A stretch of DNA of 64,000 nt, from the NCBI RefSeq assembly GCF_026339935.1, contig NZ_JAPEPX010000001.1, positions 4,921,001 to 4,985,000 of the forward strand, given 5' to 3'. The stretch is from Streptomyces sp. NBC_01551. GTDB taxonomy: Bacteria; Actinomycetota; Actinomycetes; Streptomycetales; Streptomycetaceae. Below are positions 40,419-50,536 of this stretch, piece by piece. Positions within the stretch are counted from its first letter, which is position 1; each line of letters starts with the position of its first letter. The translations under genes were made by a program, and so were the position numbers. Below the pieces are notes generated by a model that was given only the letters and a program-made list of their open reading frames with translations, did no database searches and was not told the DNA's origin.

Positions 40419-40732
40419 GGCGCCGTCTTCGTCGGAAGCGCCGTCTCGTCCGAGGCGCCGTTTTCCCCTGCTCCGCTGCTCTGCCGCGCTGTTGATCTGC
40501 GCAGTGCCGATTGACGTGGAGCGGTGAGCGCACATGGTCTGCTGCTCACCGCTCCACGACCCCCCTCGGGTAGGTCTCTATCCATCCGGGGCCTCGTATT
40601 CACCCGTCCGAGCAGGCGCTCGGAGTGAATGGAGGGAGCGTTAGGGGGCGCTTTCGCCCCGCGTGCTTTTCCTGCTGATCTTCACCTGCCTACCGTCATG
40701 AGCACGGGGCGTGGCGGGGGAGTGGTGCGGCA
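40419..40732. other. Intergenic region with degenerate repeats and a long inverted repeat
   Basis: No gene is seen. Just after the truB stop, three imperfect copies of about 17 bp around GGCGCCGTCTTCGTC lie at 40417-40467. Then CGTGGAGCGGTGAGC (40515-40529) pairs perfectly with GCTCACCGCTCCACG (40544-40558) across 14 nt, a 15-bp stem without T-tract. This could be the cluster terminator or a regulatory site for the following large gene. TTGACG at 40511-40516 overlaps its left edge and might be a -35 element. Confidence 0.6.
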
Positions 40733-43700
40733 ATGGCGGAGCTCGTGAGGATCTGCGATCTTGCCGGGCGGCCGCGCGGCAGCGGATTCGTCGCGGACGA
40801 CCGCGGGACGGTGATCACCAGCCACGAGGCCGTCGACGGACTGGCCCGGGTGGTCCTGCACGGCCCCGGCGAGCGGACTTGGCTCGCGGAGGCGCAGGAC
40901 GTGACCCCGCTGCCGGGGCTGGCGCTGGCGCTGGTGCGGACGGACGGGCTCGGGGTGGCGCCGCTGCCCGTCGCGATGTGCGAGCTGATCCTTCCGGGGA
41001 CTTACGTACGGCTGCCCGCGCGGGGCTGGCGCCAGGCGCGGGTGCTCTCGGCGGACGCGGAGGCCACCTACACCGCGACGGACCGTTTCCATGTGCTGCC
41101 GGCGGTGGTCGAGCTGGCCATCGGCACCGACGGGCGGGATGCGCTGCGGCTGGGGGGCGAGGCCTGCGGCGGGCCGGTGCTGGACGCCGAGACCGGAGCG
41201 GTGCTCGCGGTCCTGGGCACCGCTCTCCAGGCGGAGCGGCGCTCCGGCGGTTTGGCGGTGCCGTTGCGCGCGGCCGCGGCGGCCGATCCGGGCGGTGCGC
41301 TGGCGGCGCTGCTGGAGCGCAACGCGGCCAGTGTCCCCGGGTACGGGGCGGACCTGAACCTGGCGGGCGCGCTCGAACTGACCGGGACCACGGTCGGCGC
41401 CGCCCTCACCCCGGAGCAGCCCGAACCGGTGCCCCGGCCGGGGATCGCGGCCGAGCTGGCCGCGTTCACCGCCGGGGACCGGCCCGTCCTCGGCCTCGTC
41501 GGAGACCCCGGGACCGGCCGCACGACCGCCCTGGCCGCCCTCGCGGCGGCCCGCGCGCGCGGCGCGTACCCGGCGCCGACCCTGTGGCTGCGCGGCGCGG
41601 ACCTCCTGGCGGGGGACGCCTCCCTGGCCGACGCCGTCACCCGCACCCTGGAATCGGCGGCCCGGATCGTCTCCTGTGCCACCCCCGCCGCCGCCCCGGC
41701 CGGGCCTGACGACGACGGCACCGGCCCGCCGGCCCCCGACGCCGCCCGCCGGAACTCCGACCGGTCTGCGAAGCCGAGCGCCCACGCCCGCCGCCGCACC
41801 CGCCCGTGGCCGAGCCCCGGCGGGGCCGCCGCCGGCCGAGCGCAGGCGCCGGCCCCCGACACCGGCCGCCGACCCGCCGCGCCCGCGCACGAACCGGACC
41901 CCGCAGGGTCTGCGGGCGGTTCCGGTGGGGTGGCCGGCGGGTGGGGCGCGGGGTCGGGCGATGCCGGAGGCGGACGCGGCGGTGTTGCGTCGGCGTCTGA
42001 GGGAGGCTCTGCGGGGGCTGCCGCGAGGGCGTCCGGGGTGGGGCCTGGGGGCGGTGCCGGTGGGGTGGCCGGCGGTCGGGTGCCGGAGCAGCGCAGCGGC
42101 GCGGGTGCCGGAGAGGCTGCGGGGGTGGTGGCCGGGCCGGAGCCTGCTGGGGTTGGCGCGGGGGCGTCCGGGGCGGCGCGCGGGCCGGGGGCCGAGGGGG
42201 CGGGTGGCGGTGTGGGTGGTCGGCGGGTTGCCGGGGCCGTGGGGGAGCGGGGTTCTGACGGGGCGTTCGGAGGCGGGTGTGGGGGGTGGGGAGCGGCGCG
42301 GGCTGTCGGCGCCTCGGGCCGGGGTGGAGCTGCGACAGCTCCCGCGCGGTCGGCCGCGCCGTCCGGGGCGGACCCGGGCGAGGGGATCGCCGGGCGGGTG
42401 GCGCGGTTGGCGGGCGGGGCCGGGCGGGCGTTGCTGGTGGTGCTGGACGCGCCCGAGGAGATGCCGTCGCAGCTGACCCACCGGCTCGGGGAGTGGACCG
42501 ACGCCACCACCGCCTGGCTGCGCGGTACCGGGGCGCGGCTCGTCGTAGGGGCGCGGCCCGAGTTCTGGGAGCGGGCCGGCGCGCTGTATCCGCCCGAGGC
42601 ACTGCACACCCCGGCCCGCGCCGCCCGGCGGATGCCGCCCGCGCTCGCGGTCGGCGATCTCACCCCCGCCGAGGCGGAACTCGCCAGAGCCCGCCTCGGG
42701 ATCCCCGCCGGCGCCGTACAGGAGGCCGACGCGCGGCATCCGCTCACCCTGCGCCTGCTCGCCGGTGTCCGCGCCGCCGAGGTCACGGCCGGCCGGCCCG
42801 GCCGCGACGACGTGTTCGGCGCCCACCTGGACCTGCTCGCCCTCCGCGTCGCGGTGCGCATCGCCGCCTCGGCCTCCGCACGCGTGCACGGCCCCGGCGT
42901 ACGGCGGCTGGCCGCCCGGGTCGCCGGACGGGTGCACGAGGCCGCCCGCCGCTGCCTCGGCCCGGGCCAGGGCGAGCTGGACCGGGCCTCCTTCGAGGAG
43001 CTGTTCCCCTGGCGCACCGGCTGGGCCTCCGCCGTGCTCACCGAGGGGCTGCTCGTCCCCGCCGGGCCCGGCTACCGCTTCGCCCACGAGGAACTGTCCG
43101 ACTGGCTCCAGGCCGGCCACCTCGACGTGCCGGCCGCCCTCGACTGCCTCGTCCACCGGCCCGCCGCACCCGGCCTGCCCGTCCCCCGGCACCGCATCGG
43201 CCCCGTCCTGGAGGCCCTGCGCCGGCTGCCGCGCGCCGAGATGCGGAACCAGTTGATGCGACTGCTCGGCGCCCTCAACGCCTTCGCCGAGGAGCGGACG
43301 GGCGGCGCCGTCCACCCCGACCGGGCCTGGTGGGCCGCCCGGCTGCTGCGCGAGACCCTGCTGCGCGCCCCCGACGCCGTACCCCACCTGCCCGTCCTGC
43401 ACGCCCTCGCCGAGCACGTGGCGCGGACCGCCCACGCGACGCACGCGGTGCAGGCGCCCGATGCAACCCGTCCGACCCGTCCAACCCGTCCAACTCCTCC
43501 AACCCACGCAGGCCACCGCACCGGCCCCGGTCCCGACCCGTACGACACCTTCGGCGGCTGGTTCTGGAACCGGCTCCGCCTCCCCGAGCCCGACCGCCTC
43601 GACCTCCTGCGCCGCCTGCTGCCCTCGGACCACCGCTACCTCGACGCCGCCGCCCGACGCCTCGCCCGCGACCCCCGCTTCGTACAGCCCCTGCTCTGCG

Positions 43701-44839
43701 CCTGGTTCACCGACGAGCGCCGGCTGCGCGGCCGCCCCGGGGCCACCGTCGCCACCGCCGCCCAGGCCCTCCTGCACACCCACCGCCGCCCGGCCGTGGA
43801 CGACCTCACCGAGGCCCTCGTCGCCGCCGCGCACTCCCGCGCCGACGAGCTGCTCGCCGTACTCGCCGAGGAGGAACCCTCCGCGCTGTGCCGGGCCGTG
43901 GACCGCTGGGCCCACGACGAACGGCCCGGGCGGCGGGTCGCCGCCGCCGCGTACGGGCTGGCCACCGCCCCGCACGTGCGCACCCCCGCCGACCGGGAAC
44001 TCCTGCGCCACGCCGCCCAGGCGCTGCTCGCCCGCCCCGGCGACGCGACCCTGCACGGCAGCGCCCTCGGGATGCTGCTGCGCGACCCCCAGGTCCGCGC
44101 CCGCTACCTCCCCGACGCCCTCGCCTGCTTCCGCGACCCCGAGCGCGGCTCCCGGCTGCCCGCGACCGCGCTGGTCTCGGCGCTGCCCGTACTGCCCGAC
44201 CCGGACGCCGTGTTCGACGCCCTGCGGGCCCGGGCCGACGGGGAGGTGCTCCGGGCCCTGGCCGCGCTGAGCACGCCCGGGCTGGCCCGCCGCGCGGGGG
44301 ACCTCGTACGGGACCACCTCGCGCGCCATCCCGGGGACGCCCCGCACGCCGCCGCCTTCGTCGACCGGCGCCTCGAACACGGCCTGGCGGCGGGACCGGT
44401 GCTGCGCCCGCTCGTGCTGGACCTGCTCCGGACCGGCCCGGTGTCCGTACGGGCCGCGCTGGCCGCCGTACTGGCCGCGCCCGGCGGGGAGCCCTCGCAC
44501 GCGCTACGGGGCGAGCTGGCCGACGTACTGCTCGCGCAGGAGGCGGATCCGCAGGTGCTGGGCGCGTTCCTGGAGGCCGTCGCCACCGGGGCCGCCGGGC
44601 GCCCCGAGGACCGCACCCGCGAGCTGCTGCGCCGCACCGGGCGGCAGCTGCTGCGGGTCCCGGGCGGACCGGCGGTCTTCGAGCGGCGGACGGTGGAGCT
44701 GGCCCGGACCGACCCGGCCTTCGGCGCGCTGGTCGCCCGCTGGCTCGCGGAGGCCGGCCCGGCGGCCGCGGCGCTGCTCGGGCCGAGCGCGCGGCGCACG
44801 GTGGAGACCCTCAGCAGAGCCGCCTGCGATGTGACCTGA
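40733..44839 (+). CDS. Trypsin-like domain fused to a STAND-type NTPase (1368 aa)
   Basis: The N-terminal region (about 1-190) has the trypsin-like layout: GSGFVADDRGTVITSHEAV supplies the His, LALALVRTDGL a plausible Asp and EACGGPVLD the oxyanion loop. The Ser nucleophile position is Cys145. A P-loop NTPase follows, with Walker A GDPGTGRTT (about 257-265) and a separated Walker B-like ALLVVLDAPEEM near 570. Between them lies a low-complexity Gly/Ala/Pro linker (about 330-545). The C-terminal 700 residues are helical repeats (RHPLTLRLLAGVRA, FAHEELSDWLQAGHLDV and so on), as in signalling STAND proteins. Good ribosome site GGGGGAG before the ATG. The cytoplasmic partner and trigger are unknown. 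Confidence 0.8.
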   Translation: MAELVRICDLAGRPRGSGFVADDRGTVITSHEAVDGLARVVLHGPGERTWLAEAQDVTPLPGLALALVRTDGLGVAPLPVAMCELILPGTYVRLPARGWRQARVLSADAEATYTATDRFHVLPAVVELAIGTDGRDALRLGGEACGGPVLDAETGAVLAVLGTALQAERRSGGLAVPLRAAAAADPGGALAALLERNAASVPGYGADLNLAGALELTGTTVGAALTPEQPEPVPRPGIAAELAAFTAGDRPVLGLVGDPGTGRTTALAALAAARARGAYPAPTLWLRGADLLAGDASLADAVTRTLESAARIVSCATPAAAPAGPDDDGTGPPAPDAARRNSDRSAKPSAHARRRTRPWPSPGGAAAGRAQAPAPDTGRRPAAPAHEPDPAGSAGGSGGVAGGWGAGSGDAGGGRGGVASASEGGSAGAAARASGVGPGGGAGGVAGGRVPEQRSGAGAGEAAGVVAGPEPAGVGAGASGAARGPGAEGAGGGVGGRRVAGAVGERGSDGAFGGGCGGWGAARAVGASGRGGAATAPARSAAPSGADPGEGIAGRVARLAGGAGRALLVVLDAPEEMPSQLTHRLGEWTDATTAWLRGTGARLVVGARPEFWERAGALYPPEALHTPARAARRMPPALAVGDLTPAEAELARARLGIPAGAVQEADARHPLTLRLLAGVRAAEVTAGRPGRDDVFGAHLDLLALRVAVRIAASASARVHGPGVRRLAARVAGRVHEAARRCLGPGQGELDRASFEELFPWRTGWASAVLTEGLLVPAGPGYRFAHEELSDWLQAGHLDVPAALDCLVHRPAAPGLPVPRHRIGPVLEALRRLPRAEMRNQLMRLLGALNAFAEERTGGAVHPDRAWWAARLLRETLLRAPDAVPHLPVLHALAEHVARTAHATHAVQAPDATRPTRPTRPTPPTHAGHRTGPGPDPYDTFGGWFWNRLRLPEPDRLDLLRRLLPSDHRYLDAAARRLARDPRFVQPLLCAWFTDERRLRGRPGATVATAAQALLHTHRRPAVDDLTEALVAAAHSRADELLAVLAEEEPSALCRAVDRWAHDERPGRRVAAAAYGLATAPHVRTPADRELLRHAAQALLARPGDATLHGSALGMLLRDPQVRARYLPDALACFRDPERGSRLPATALVSALPVLPDPDAVFDALRARADGEVLRALAALSTPGLARRAGDLVRDHLARHPGDAPHAAAFVDRRLEHGLAAGPVLRPLVLDLLRTGPVSVRAALAAVLAAPGGEPSHALRGELADVLLAQEADPQVLGAFLEAVATGAAGRPEDRTRELLRRTGRQLLRVPGGPAVFERRTVELARTDPAFGALVARWLAEAGPAAAALLGPSARRTVETLSRAACDVT

Positions 44840-44987
44840 ACCGCAGGTCCGGGGCCCCGCGAGCGGCCCGGCCTGACGGGGAGCGGCCGGGACCCGACGC
44901 CGATGCGGGGCCCCGCGCACCGGCATGGCAGTCTTAGACGTGCAATCAGGACAGGGACTACACGGGTTCGGGCGAGGAGCGGTCACA

Positions 44988-45950
44988 GTGCAGCGCTGGC
45001 GTGGCTTGGAGGACATCCCCCAGGACTGGGGACGCAGCGTCGTCACCATCGGCTCCTACGACGGCGTGCACCGGGGACATCAGCTGATCATCGGCCGGGC
45101 CGTCGCCCGAGCGCGCGAGCTCGGCGTCCCCTCGGTCGTCGTCACCTTCGACCCGCACCCGAGCGAGGTCGTGCGCCCCGGCAGCCACCCGCCGATCCTG
45201 GCCCCGTACGACCGGCGGGCCGAACTGATGGCCGGGCTGGGCGTCGACGCGCTGCTGATCCTGCCGTTCACGGCGGAGTTCTCGCAGCTGTCCCCGGCCG
45301 ACTTCATCGTGAAGGTGCTCGTCGACAAGCTGCACGCGCGCGCCGTCATCGAGGGACCGAACTTCCGCTTCGGCCACAAGGCCGCCGGGAACGTCGACTT
45401 CCTGCGCGAGCTGGGCGGCACCTACGACTACGAGGTCGACGTCGTCGACCTGGTCGAGCGGGGCGACGCGGGCGGCGGCGTGCCGTTCTCCTCGACGCTG
45501 GCGCGGCGGCTCGTCGCCGAGGGCGACATGGACGGCGCCGCCGAGATCCTGGGGCGGCCGCACCGGGTCGAGGGCGTCGTGGTGCGCGGCGCCCAGCGCG
45601 GGCGCGAGCTCGGCTACCCGACGGCGAACGTGGAGACGCGGCCGCACACCGCGATCCCGGCGGACGGCGTGTACGCGGGCTGGCTGACGGCGGACGGCGA
45701 GCGGATGCCGGCGGCGATCTCGGTGGGGACGAACCTGCAGTTCGACGCGACCGACCGGACGGTGGAGGCGTACGCGATCGACCGGATCGGGCTGGACCTG
45801 TACGGCAAGCACGTGACCGTCGACTTCCTCGCGTACGTGCGGGGGATGGCGAAGTTCGAGTCGCTGGACGGGCTGCTGGAGGCGATCGCGGACGACGTGA
45901 AGCGGGCGCGGGTGCTGACGGAGGCGTACGACGCGCCGCGGCGCGGCTGA
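44988..45950 (+). CDS. ribF: Bifunctional riboflavin kinase/FAD synthetase
   Basis: A 320-aa enzyme making FMN and then FAD. The N-terminal FAD synthetase part has the nucleotidyltransferase motif VTIGSYDGVHRGHQ and FDPHPSEVVRP. The C-terminal kinase has VRGAQRGRELGYPTANVE and PADGVYAGWL. GTG at 44988 (VQRWRGLEDIP) is taken as the start because GAGGAG lies 8 nt upstream; the frame is open from 44925. It is transcribed in the same direction as the preceding large gene. Confidence 0.94.
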   Translation: MQRWRGLEDIPQDWGRSVVTIGSYDGVHRGHQLIIGRAVARARELGVPSVVVTFDPHPSEVVRPGSHPPILAPYDRRAELMAGLGVDALLILPFTAEFSQLSPADFIVKVLVDKLHARAVIEGPNFRFGHKAAGNVDFLRELGGTYDYEVDVVDLVERGDAGGGVPFSSTLARRLVAEGDMDGAAEILGRPHRVEGVVVRGAQRGRELGYPTANVETRPHTAIPADGVYAGWLTADGERMPAAISVGTNLQFDATDRTVEAYAIDRIGLDLYGKHVTVDFLAYVRGMAKFESLDGLLEAIADDVKRARVLTEAYDAPRRG

Positions 45951-45971
45951 GCGGCTGAACGCTGAACGGGC

Positions 45972-46018
45972 AAGGGCCCGTACCGTCCTGGGGTTCCAGG
46001 GTCGGTACGGGCCCTTCT
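45972..46018 (+). terminator. Bidirectional terminator between ribF and the EspI-like gene
   Basis: AAGGGCCCGTACCG (45972-45985) pairs with CGGTACGGGCCCTT (46003-46016), a 14-bp perfect stem with a 17-nt loop. It lies between two convergent genes and can serve both strands. Confidence 0.9.
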
Positions 46019-46031
46019 CGCTGCGGTGCCG

Positions 46032-48734
46032 CTATCCGCCGAGGCGCGGGTCGCGCGGGGGCTGACCGGGCTGCGGGGCCTGCGGGGCCTGTGGCTGCCA
46101 GGGCTGGCCGGGCTGCGGGTAGGGCTGGGCGTACGGCTGGGGCTGCTGCGGGGGCTGCTGGTACTGCGGCTGGGGGGCCTGCGGTTGCTGCGGTTGCTGG
46201 GCCTGGGGCTGCTGCGGGGCGCTCCAGTTGGCCTGCGGAGGCTGCTGCTGTGCGCGCAGGAAGTCCTCGGCCACCAGGGCGGAGAGGTTGAAGTACGCCT
46301 CGCGGGTCTTGGGCCGCATCAGGTCCAGATCCACCTCGGCGCCGGTCGCGAGGTGCTCGTCGAACGGGACCACGACCACGCCGCGGCAGCGGGTCTCGAA
46401 GTGCTGGACGATGTCCTCGATCTTGATCATCTTGCTGGACTCGCGAACACCCGAGATGACGGTGAGCGAGCGCGAGACCAGCTCGGAATACCCGTGCGCC
46501 GAGAGCCAGTCGAGCGTGGTGCTCGCGCTGCTGGCCCCGTCCACGGACGGCGTCGAGATGATGATCAGCTGATCGGCCAGGTCCAGGACGCCGCGCATGG
46601 CGGAGTAGAGGAGTCCGGTGCCCGAGTCGGTGAGGATGATCGGGTACTGGCGGCCGAGCGTCTCTATGACGCGGCGGTAGTCCTCGTCGTTGAAGGTCGT
46701 CGAGACGGCCGGGTCCACGTCGTTGGCGATGATCTCCAGGCCGGAGGGCGCCTGCGAGGTGAACCGCCGGATGTCCATGTACGAGTTCAGGTACGGGATC
46801 GCCTGCACGAGGTCCCGGATCGTCGCACCGGTCTCGCGGCGCACGCGACGGCCGAGGGTTCCCGCGTCGGGGTTCGCGTCGATGGCCAGGATCTTGTCCT
46901 GGCGCTCGGTGGCGAGGGTGGCGCCGAGGGCGGTGGTGGTCGTGGTCTTGCCGACGCCGCCCTTGAGGCTGATGACGGCGATGCGGTAGCAGGACAGGAC
47001 CGGCGTACGGATCGCCTCCAGCTTGCGCAGCCGCTCGGCCTCGGCCGCCTTGCCGCCGAAGCGGAAGCCGGAGCGCTGGGGCTTGGCCTTCTGCTTGCCG
47101 CGCAGCAGGCGGTCGGAGGACAGCTCGACGGCCGCGGTGTACCCGAGCGGCGCCCCACCGGCGGCTTGGGCGGCCGGGTAGTGGGAGTCGTACTGCTGGG
47201 GCTGCGGGTACGGCTGCTGCGTCCACTGCGCCTGGGCCTGCGGATCGTACGCGGCCTGGGGCTGCGGCTGTGCCTGTGCCTGCGGCTGCTCAGGCTGCGG
47301 TGCCGGGAATCCGTACCCGTGGGGCTGCTGTGCCTGCGGCTGCTCAGGCTGCGGTGCCGGGAATCCGTACCCATGGGGCTGCTGTGCCTGCGGCTGCTCA
47401 GGCTGCGGTGCCGGGAATCCGTACCCGTGGGGCTGCTGGGGCTGCGCCTCCTCAGGCAGCGGTGCCGGGAACCCGTACCCGTGCGGCTGCTGGGGCTGGT
47501 TCTGCTCCGGCGGCGGGAACCCGTAGCCGTCCTGCGGCCCGGCACCCGCGAACTGCGGTGGCAACGCCGACAGTTCCCCACCGGGTACCGGTGCGGGCGC
47601 GGCATAGGGATTGTCCGCGACGGGCGCGGGCGCCGCGTCGCCCGGAGCCCCGAAAGACGCCGGAGCCGGCGCGGCGTCAACCGGGCCAGGCCCCCCGAAC
47701 GGAGCGGGTGCGGGGGAGTCGCCGACGGGAGCCGGGGCCGGTGCCGCGTCTACGGGGGCGGGCCCCCCATACGGGTTGGGCGAGGGCGCATCGCTGACCG
47801 GGGCCGGAGCCGGGGGCGTGAAGGGTGCGGGAGCCGGCGCCGCGTCAACCGGGGCCGAGGCTGCGAGGGGTGCTGAGGCAGGTGCGGGCGCCGTGTCAAC
47901 CGGGGCAGGTCCCCCGTACGGGTTGGGCGTCGGTGCGGGCGCCGCGTCGGCCGGAGCCGGAGGTGCGAACGATGCCGGTGCGGGCGCCGCGTCAACCGGG
48001 GCAGGTCCCCCGTACGGGTTGGGCATCGGAGTGGGCGCAGCGTCGCTCGGAGCCGGAGGACCGAACGGTGCGGCGGCCGGCGCCGCCTCGACCGGGGAGG
48101 GCGCCCCGTAGGGGTTGGGTGCGGGCGCCGCGTCAACCGGCGCCGGAGGCGCGAACGGTGCGGGCGCGGCCGCCGCGTCGACCGGGGTGGGTCCCCCGTA
48201 CGGGTTGGGTGCGGGCGCGTCACTGACCGGAGTCGGAGCCGGGGGCGTGAACGGTCCGGGAGCCGGGGCCGCATGAACCTGGGCAGGGGCAGGGGCAGAC
48301 GCATCAGCGACGGGAGTCTCGGCAGCCGCTGCCGCGACCGGTGCGGGCGTTTCGACTGCCTCGGCAACCGTCACCGGCGGAGCCGGGACGGCGGCCTCGG
48401 GTGCCGGAGCAGGGGGTTCCACGGCCGGGGCGGGGAAGGCGCCAGGCGGCTTCGGCGCGCCCCCCTCGTCGCCGGGGGTGCGCTGCGCGGGCGGGCCGAT
48501 CCGCATGGTCGGCGGAGCGGCCACCTCCGAAGGGTGGTGGGGTTCGAAGCCGCTGCCTTCGGGGAGACCCGGCACCGGCGTGGTCGGGGCAGGAGCCGCC
48601 GCACCCTGCGTGTACCAGGCCGGCGGGGTGTAGTCGATGGTGAACTCGCCCGTCGTCTCGGGCTCCGCGTCGGACTGATCGTCCGTCGGGACGTCCCACG
48701 TCCCGCCGCGCCTCTCGTTCCGATCGCCGCTCAC
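46032..48734 (-). CDS. EspI-like type VII secretion-associated ParA ATPase with long Pro/Ala/Gln-rich N-terminus
   Basis: A 900-aa protein. About 520 residues of low-complexity sequence come first: a [20 protein letters not shown] repeat region and then four or five copies of an 18-residue [22 protein letters not shown] unit. A ParA/MinD-type ATPase follows (about 575-830): deviant Walker [27 protein letters not shown], and a Walker B-like region around [12 protein letters not shown] Gln/Pro-rich tail ends the protein. EspI of mycobacterial ESX-1 has the same plan, and in Streptomyces a homologue sits at one end of the ESX locus. GTG 48734 is supported by GGAGGA. The gene appears intact although the rest of the locus is decayed. 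Confidence 0.85.
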   Translation of the reverse strand: MSGDRNERRGGTWDVPTDDQSDAEPETTGEFTIDYTPPAWYTQGAAAPAPTTPVPGLPEGSGFEPHHPSEVAAPPTMRIGPPAQRTPGDEGGAPKPPGAFPAPAVEPPAPAPEAAVPAPPVTVAEAVETPAPVAAAAAETPVADASAPAPAQVHAAPAPGPFTPPAPTPVSDAPAPNPYGGPTPVDAAAAPAPFAPPAPVDAAPAPNPYGAPSPVEAAPAAAPFGPPAPSDAAPTPMPNPYGGPAPVDAAPAPASFAPPAPADAAPAPTPNPYGGPAPVDTAPAPASAPLAASAPVDAAPAPAPFTPPAPAPVSDAPSPNPYGGPAPVDAAPAPAPVGDSPAPAPFGGPGPVDAAPAPASFGAPGDAAPAPVADNPYAAPAPVPGGELSALPPQFAGAGPQDGYGFPPPEQNQPQQPHGYGFPAPLPEEAQPQQPHGYGFPAPQPEQPQAQQPHGYGFPAPQPEQPQAQQPHGYGFPAPQPEQPQAQAQPQPQAAYDPQAQAQWTQQPYPQPQQYDSHYPAAQAAGGAPLGYTAAVELSSDRLLRGKQKAKPQRSGFRFGGKAAEAERLRKLEAIRTPVLSCYRIAVISLKGGVGKTTTTTALGATLATERQDKILAIDANPDAGTLGRRVRRETGATIRDLVQAIPYLNSYMDIRRFTSQAPSGLEIIANDVDPAVSTTFNDEDYRRVIETLGRQYPIILTDSGTGLLYSAMRGVLDLADQLIIISTPSVDGASSASTTLDWLSAHGYSELVSRSLTVISGVRESSKMIKIEDIVQHFETRCRGVVVVPFDEHLATGAEVDLDLMRPKTREAYFNLSALVAEDFLRAQQQPPQANWSAPQQPQAQQPQQPQAPQPQYQQPPQQPQPYAQPYPQPGQPWQPQAPQAPQPGQPPRDPRLGG
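47281..47520 (-). repeat. 54-bp tandem repeats inside the EspI-like gene
   Basis: The 54-bp unit begins at 47281, 47335 and 47389, the first three copies nearly identical, with diverged copies continuing to about 47520. Each encodes an 18-residue [22 protein letters not shown] unit. The period is a multiple of three, so copy-number change would keep the frame. A second family of longer, less regular repeats (units containing [12 protein letters not shown]) covers about 47640-48260. Confidence 0.9.
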
Positions 48735-49557
48735 TGGTCCTCCTGGTCTGTCGAACACTGGTCCGGCGCCCACCTCAACGCCGCGCCCACGCTCAGCCTA
48801 ATCGTGCCCGGCCGCCGAAGTCCGCTCCGGTGGCCGCCCCCGGCCGCGTCGGCCGTGTCGGCTCGCGCTGTGGGGGTCGATCTCCTGCCTACAGGGCGTG
48901 CAGGCCCTCCGGCAACCGAACTTTCCGGCGCCCGCGCCCGACAGGGACCCCGACCCCACCACCAGACTCCGCCCCTGGTGGCCAACCTCCGTCAGCTCGC
49001 CTTGCGGGGGAGCGCCAATCTCCCGCTCACGGCGGCGCGTTGCCCTCCGGCGACCGAACTACCCCGCTCCCGAGCCCGCAGTAGGACCGCTGCCTCCGCC
49101 ACCGAAGTCCGCGACCGGTCTCGGCCCAGCACCCGCCACCCAGGCAACGAGCCTCGCAGGGACTCGCCCTACCAAGACCTGCCTCGCCGAAACCTGCCCA
49201 CCGAAACCTGCCCGCCGGGAACCTGGAGCGCAGGCAACTGGCCTTACCAGCACCCGCCTGTTGGGACGAGCCCGCCGGGACCCCAGCCCCGGCCGGGCCC
49301 GGGGTCCCGTCGAGCCATGTTCCCGCCGGGCCCCGGACCTCGGACCCGCCGGGCCCCGGACCTCGGACCCGCCGGGAACCTGGCCGGCCGAACCCCGGGC
49401 CCGGCCGAACCTCAGGCCGTCGGGACCCCGGGCCGCCAGGCCCCCGCCCCGCCGGACCCCGCCCCGTGGGGAAGTGGCCTGAGGGGGGGCGACGTCCGTA
49501 CCGAACCGCCCCGCAGGGAACCGGCAGGGAACCGTACGGAACCGGCCCGGAGCCCGT
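48735..49557. other. Gene-free GC-rich region within the decayed ESX locus
   Basis: No reading frame here has protein-like composition on either strand. The sequence is low-complexity and rich in CCGGG and AACCTGC strings. A 23-bp unit CCCGCCGGGCCCCGGACCTCGGA is tandemly duplicated at 49322-49367 with a partial third copy, and CCGAAACCTGCCC is repeated near 49188-49212. In related genomes this interval holds type VII secretion genes, including EsxA/EsxB; nothing of them is recognisable. Confidence 0.6.
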
Positions 49558-50395
49558 CAGTCGATGCGCCGCGGCGGCCCCAGCAGCTCCCGCTCCGTCT
49601 CGGTGCCCTCCGTCTTCACGAACGTCCGGTCGCGCAGGGTGCACCACAGGGTGACCCCGTCGCCCAATGCCGGCAGTGAATCCGCCGCCGGGTCCGGCAG
49701 GTTCATCAGGCGGCCGATCTGGTCCGCCTCGTCCGGGACACCCGCTGGACACCCACCAGCGCCGAGTTCCTCGGCAGCCGCGGCGCCGTCGGGCTCAGGT
49801 ACGGCAGCAGCGTCAGCACCGATTGCCACAGCGCCGCCGACACCCGGCCGCGCGGGGGCTTCATGCCGCAGTCGCGGATCAACCGTGCCGGGCTGCCCGC
49901 CGACGCGCCCCCTGCGGCGGCACCCGCCCCACCTCGTACAGCGTCACGCACGGCTGCCCGTCACCCGCCGCCCGCGCCGGCCCGGACCACACCCCCGCCC
50001 GCCCGGTCTCCACCGCGCCCCGCGCACCCGTGGCCGCCGTCCGCAGCGCCAGCACCTGGGCCGTCCACAGCCCGCCGATCAGCGTCACCTCGTACGGCGT
50101 CGGCCGGTTCACGCCGAGCACCGCCGGACTGCCCTGCGCGTCCAGGTCCGCCGCCGGGACCGAATGCCGCTCCCGGCGCGGGCCCGGCAAGCCGTATCCG
50201 CCCCTCGTCGAGGCCCTCATCGCGTTCCTCCGAGCGGCAGCGAGGCCGGCAGTCCGACCCAGAGCCCGGCAGGCCGCCAAGTTCGGCGTCACTGCGCCCG
50301 GTGACCCGGACGTGCCCGGTCAGCGTGACGCCGTGCCGCTCCCCCCGGGCCATCGGCAGGCTGAAGTTCGTCGCCAGCGTCGGCACCGAGGCCAT
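49558..50395 (-). pseudogene. Frameshifted relic of a type VII secretion-locus gene (possibly eccE-like)
   Basis: Protein-like stretches continue from one frame to another on the minus strand: MASVPTLATNFSLPMARGER near 50395, then VTLIGGLWTAQVLALRTAATG near 50100, SVLTLLPYLSPTAPRLPRN near 49820, and DQIGRLMNLPDPAADSLPAL near 49700, ending at a stop at 49558. At least two frameshifts separate them. The order and tone suit a membrane-associated ESX component with a cytoplasmic C-terminus, and the neighbours are EccC and EccD relics, but I cannot place it in a family with confidence. Confidence 0.6.
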
Positions 50396-50536
50396 CGGCG
50401 CGCCGACCGGCGGGCGCGGGGCGGAGCCCCGGACGGCCGCCCGAGCCCCGAGCGTCCAGCCCGGACCCGAACCCGAACACGCCGACGGGGCGCACCCGAA
50501 CCGGGCGCGCCCCGTCGGCGTTGCACCACGGGCCGA

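Noticed and set aside
40682..44500. Long minus-strand open frame opposite the protease-STAND gene
   Set aside because: No domain-like sequence; third-position bias supports the plus strand outside the linker.
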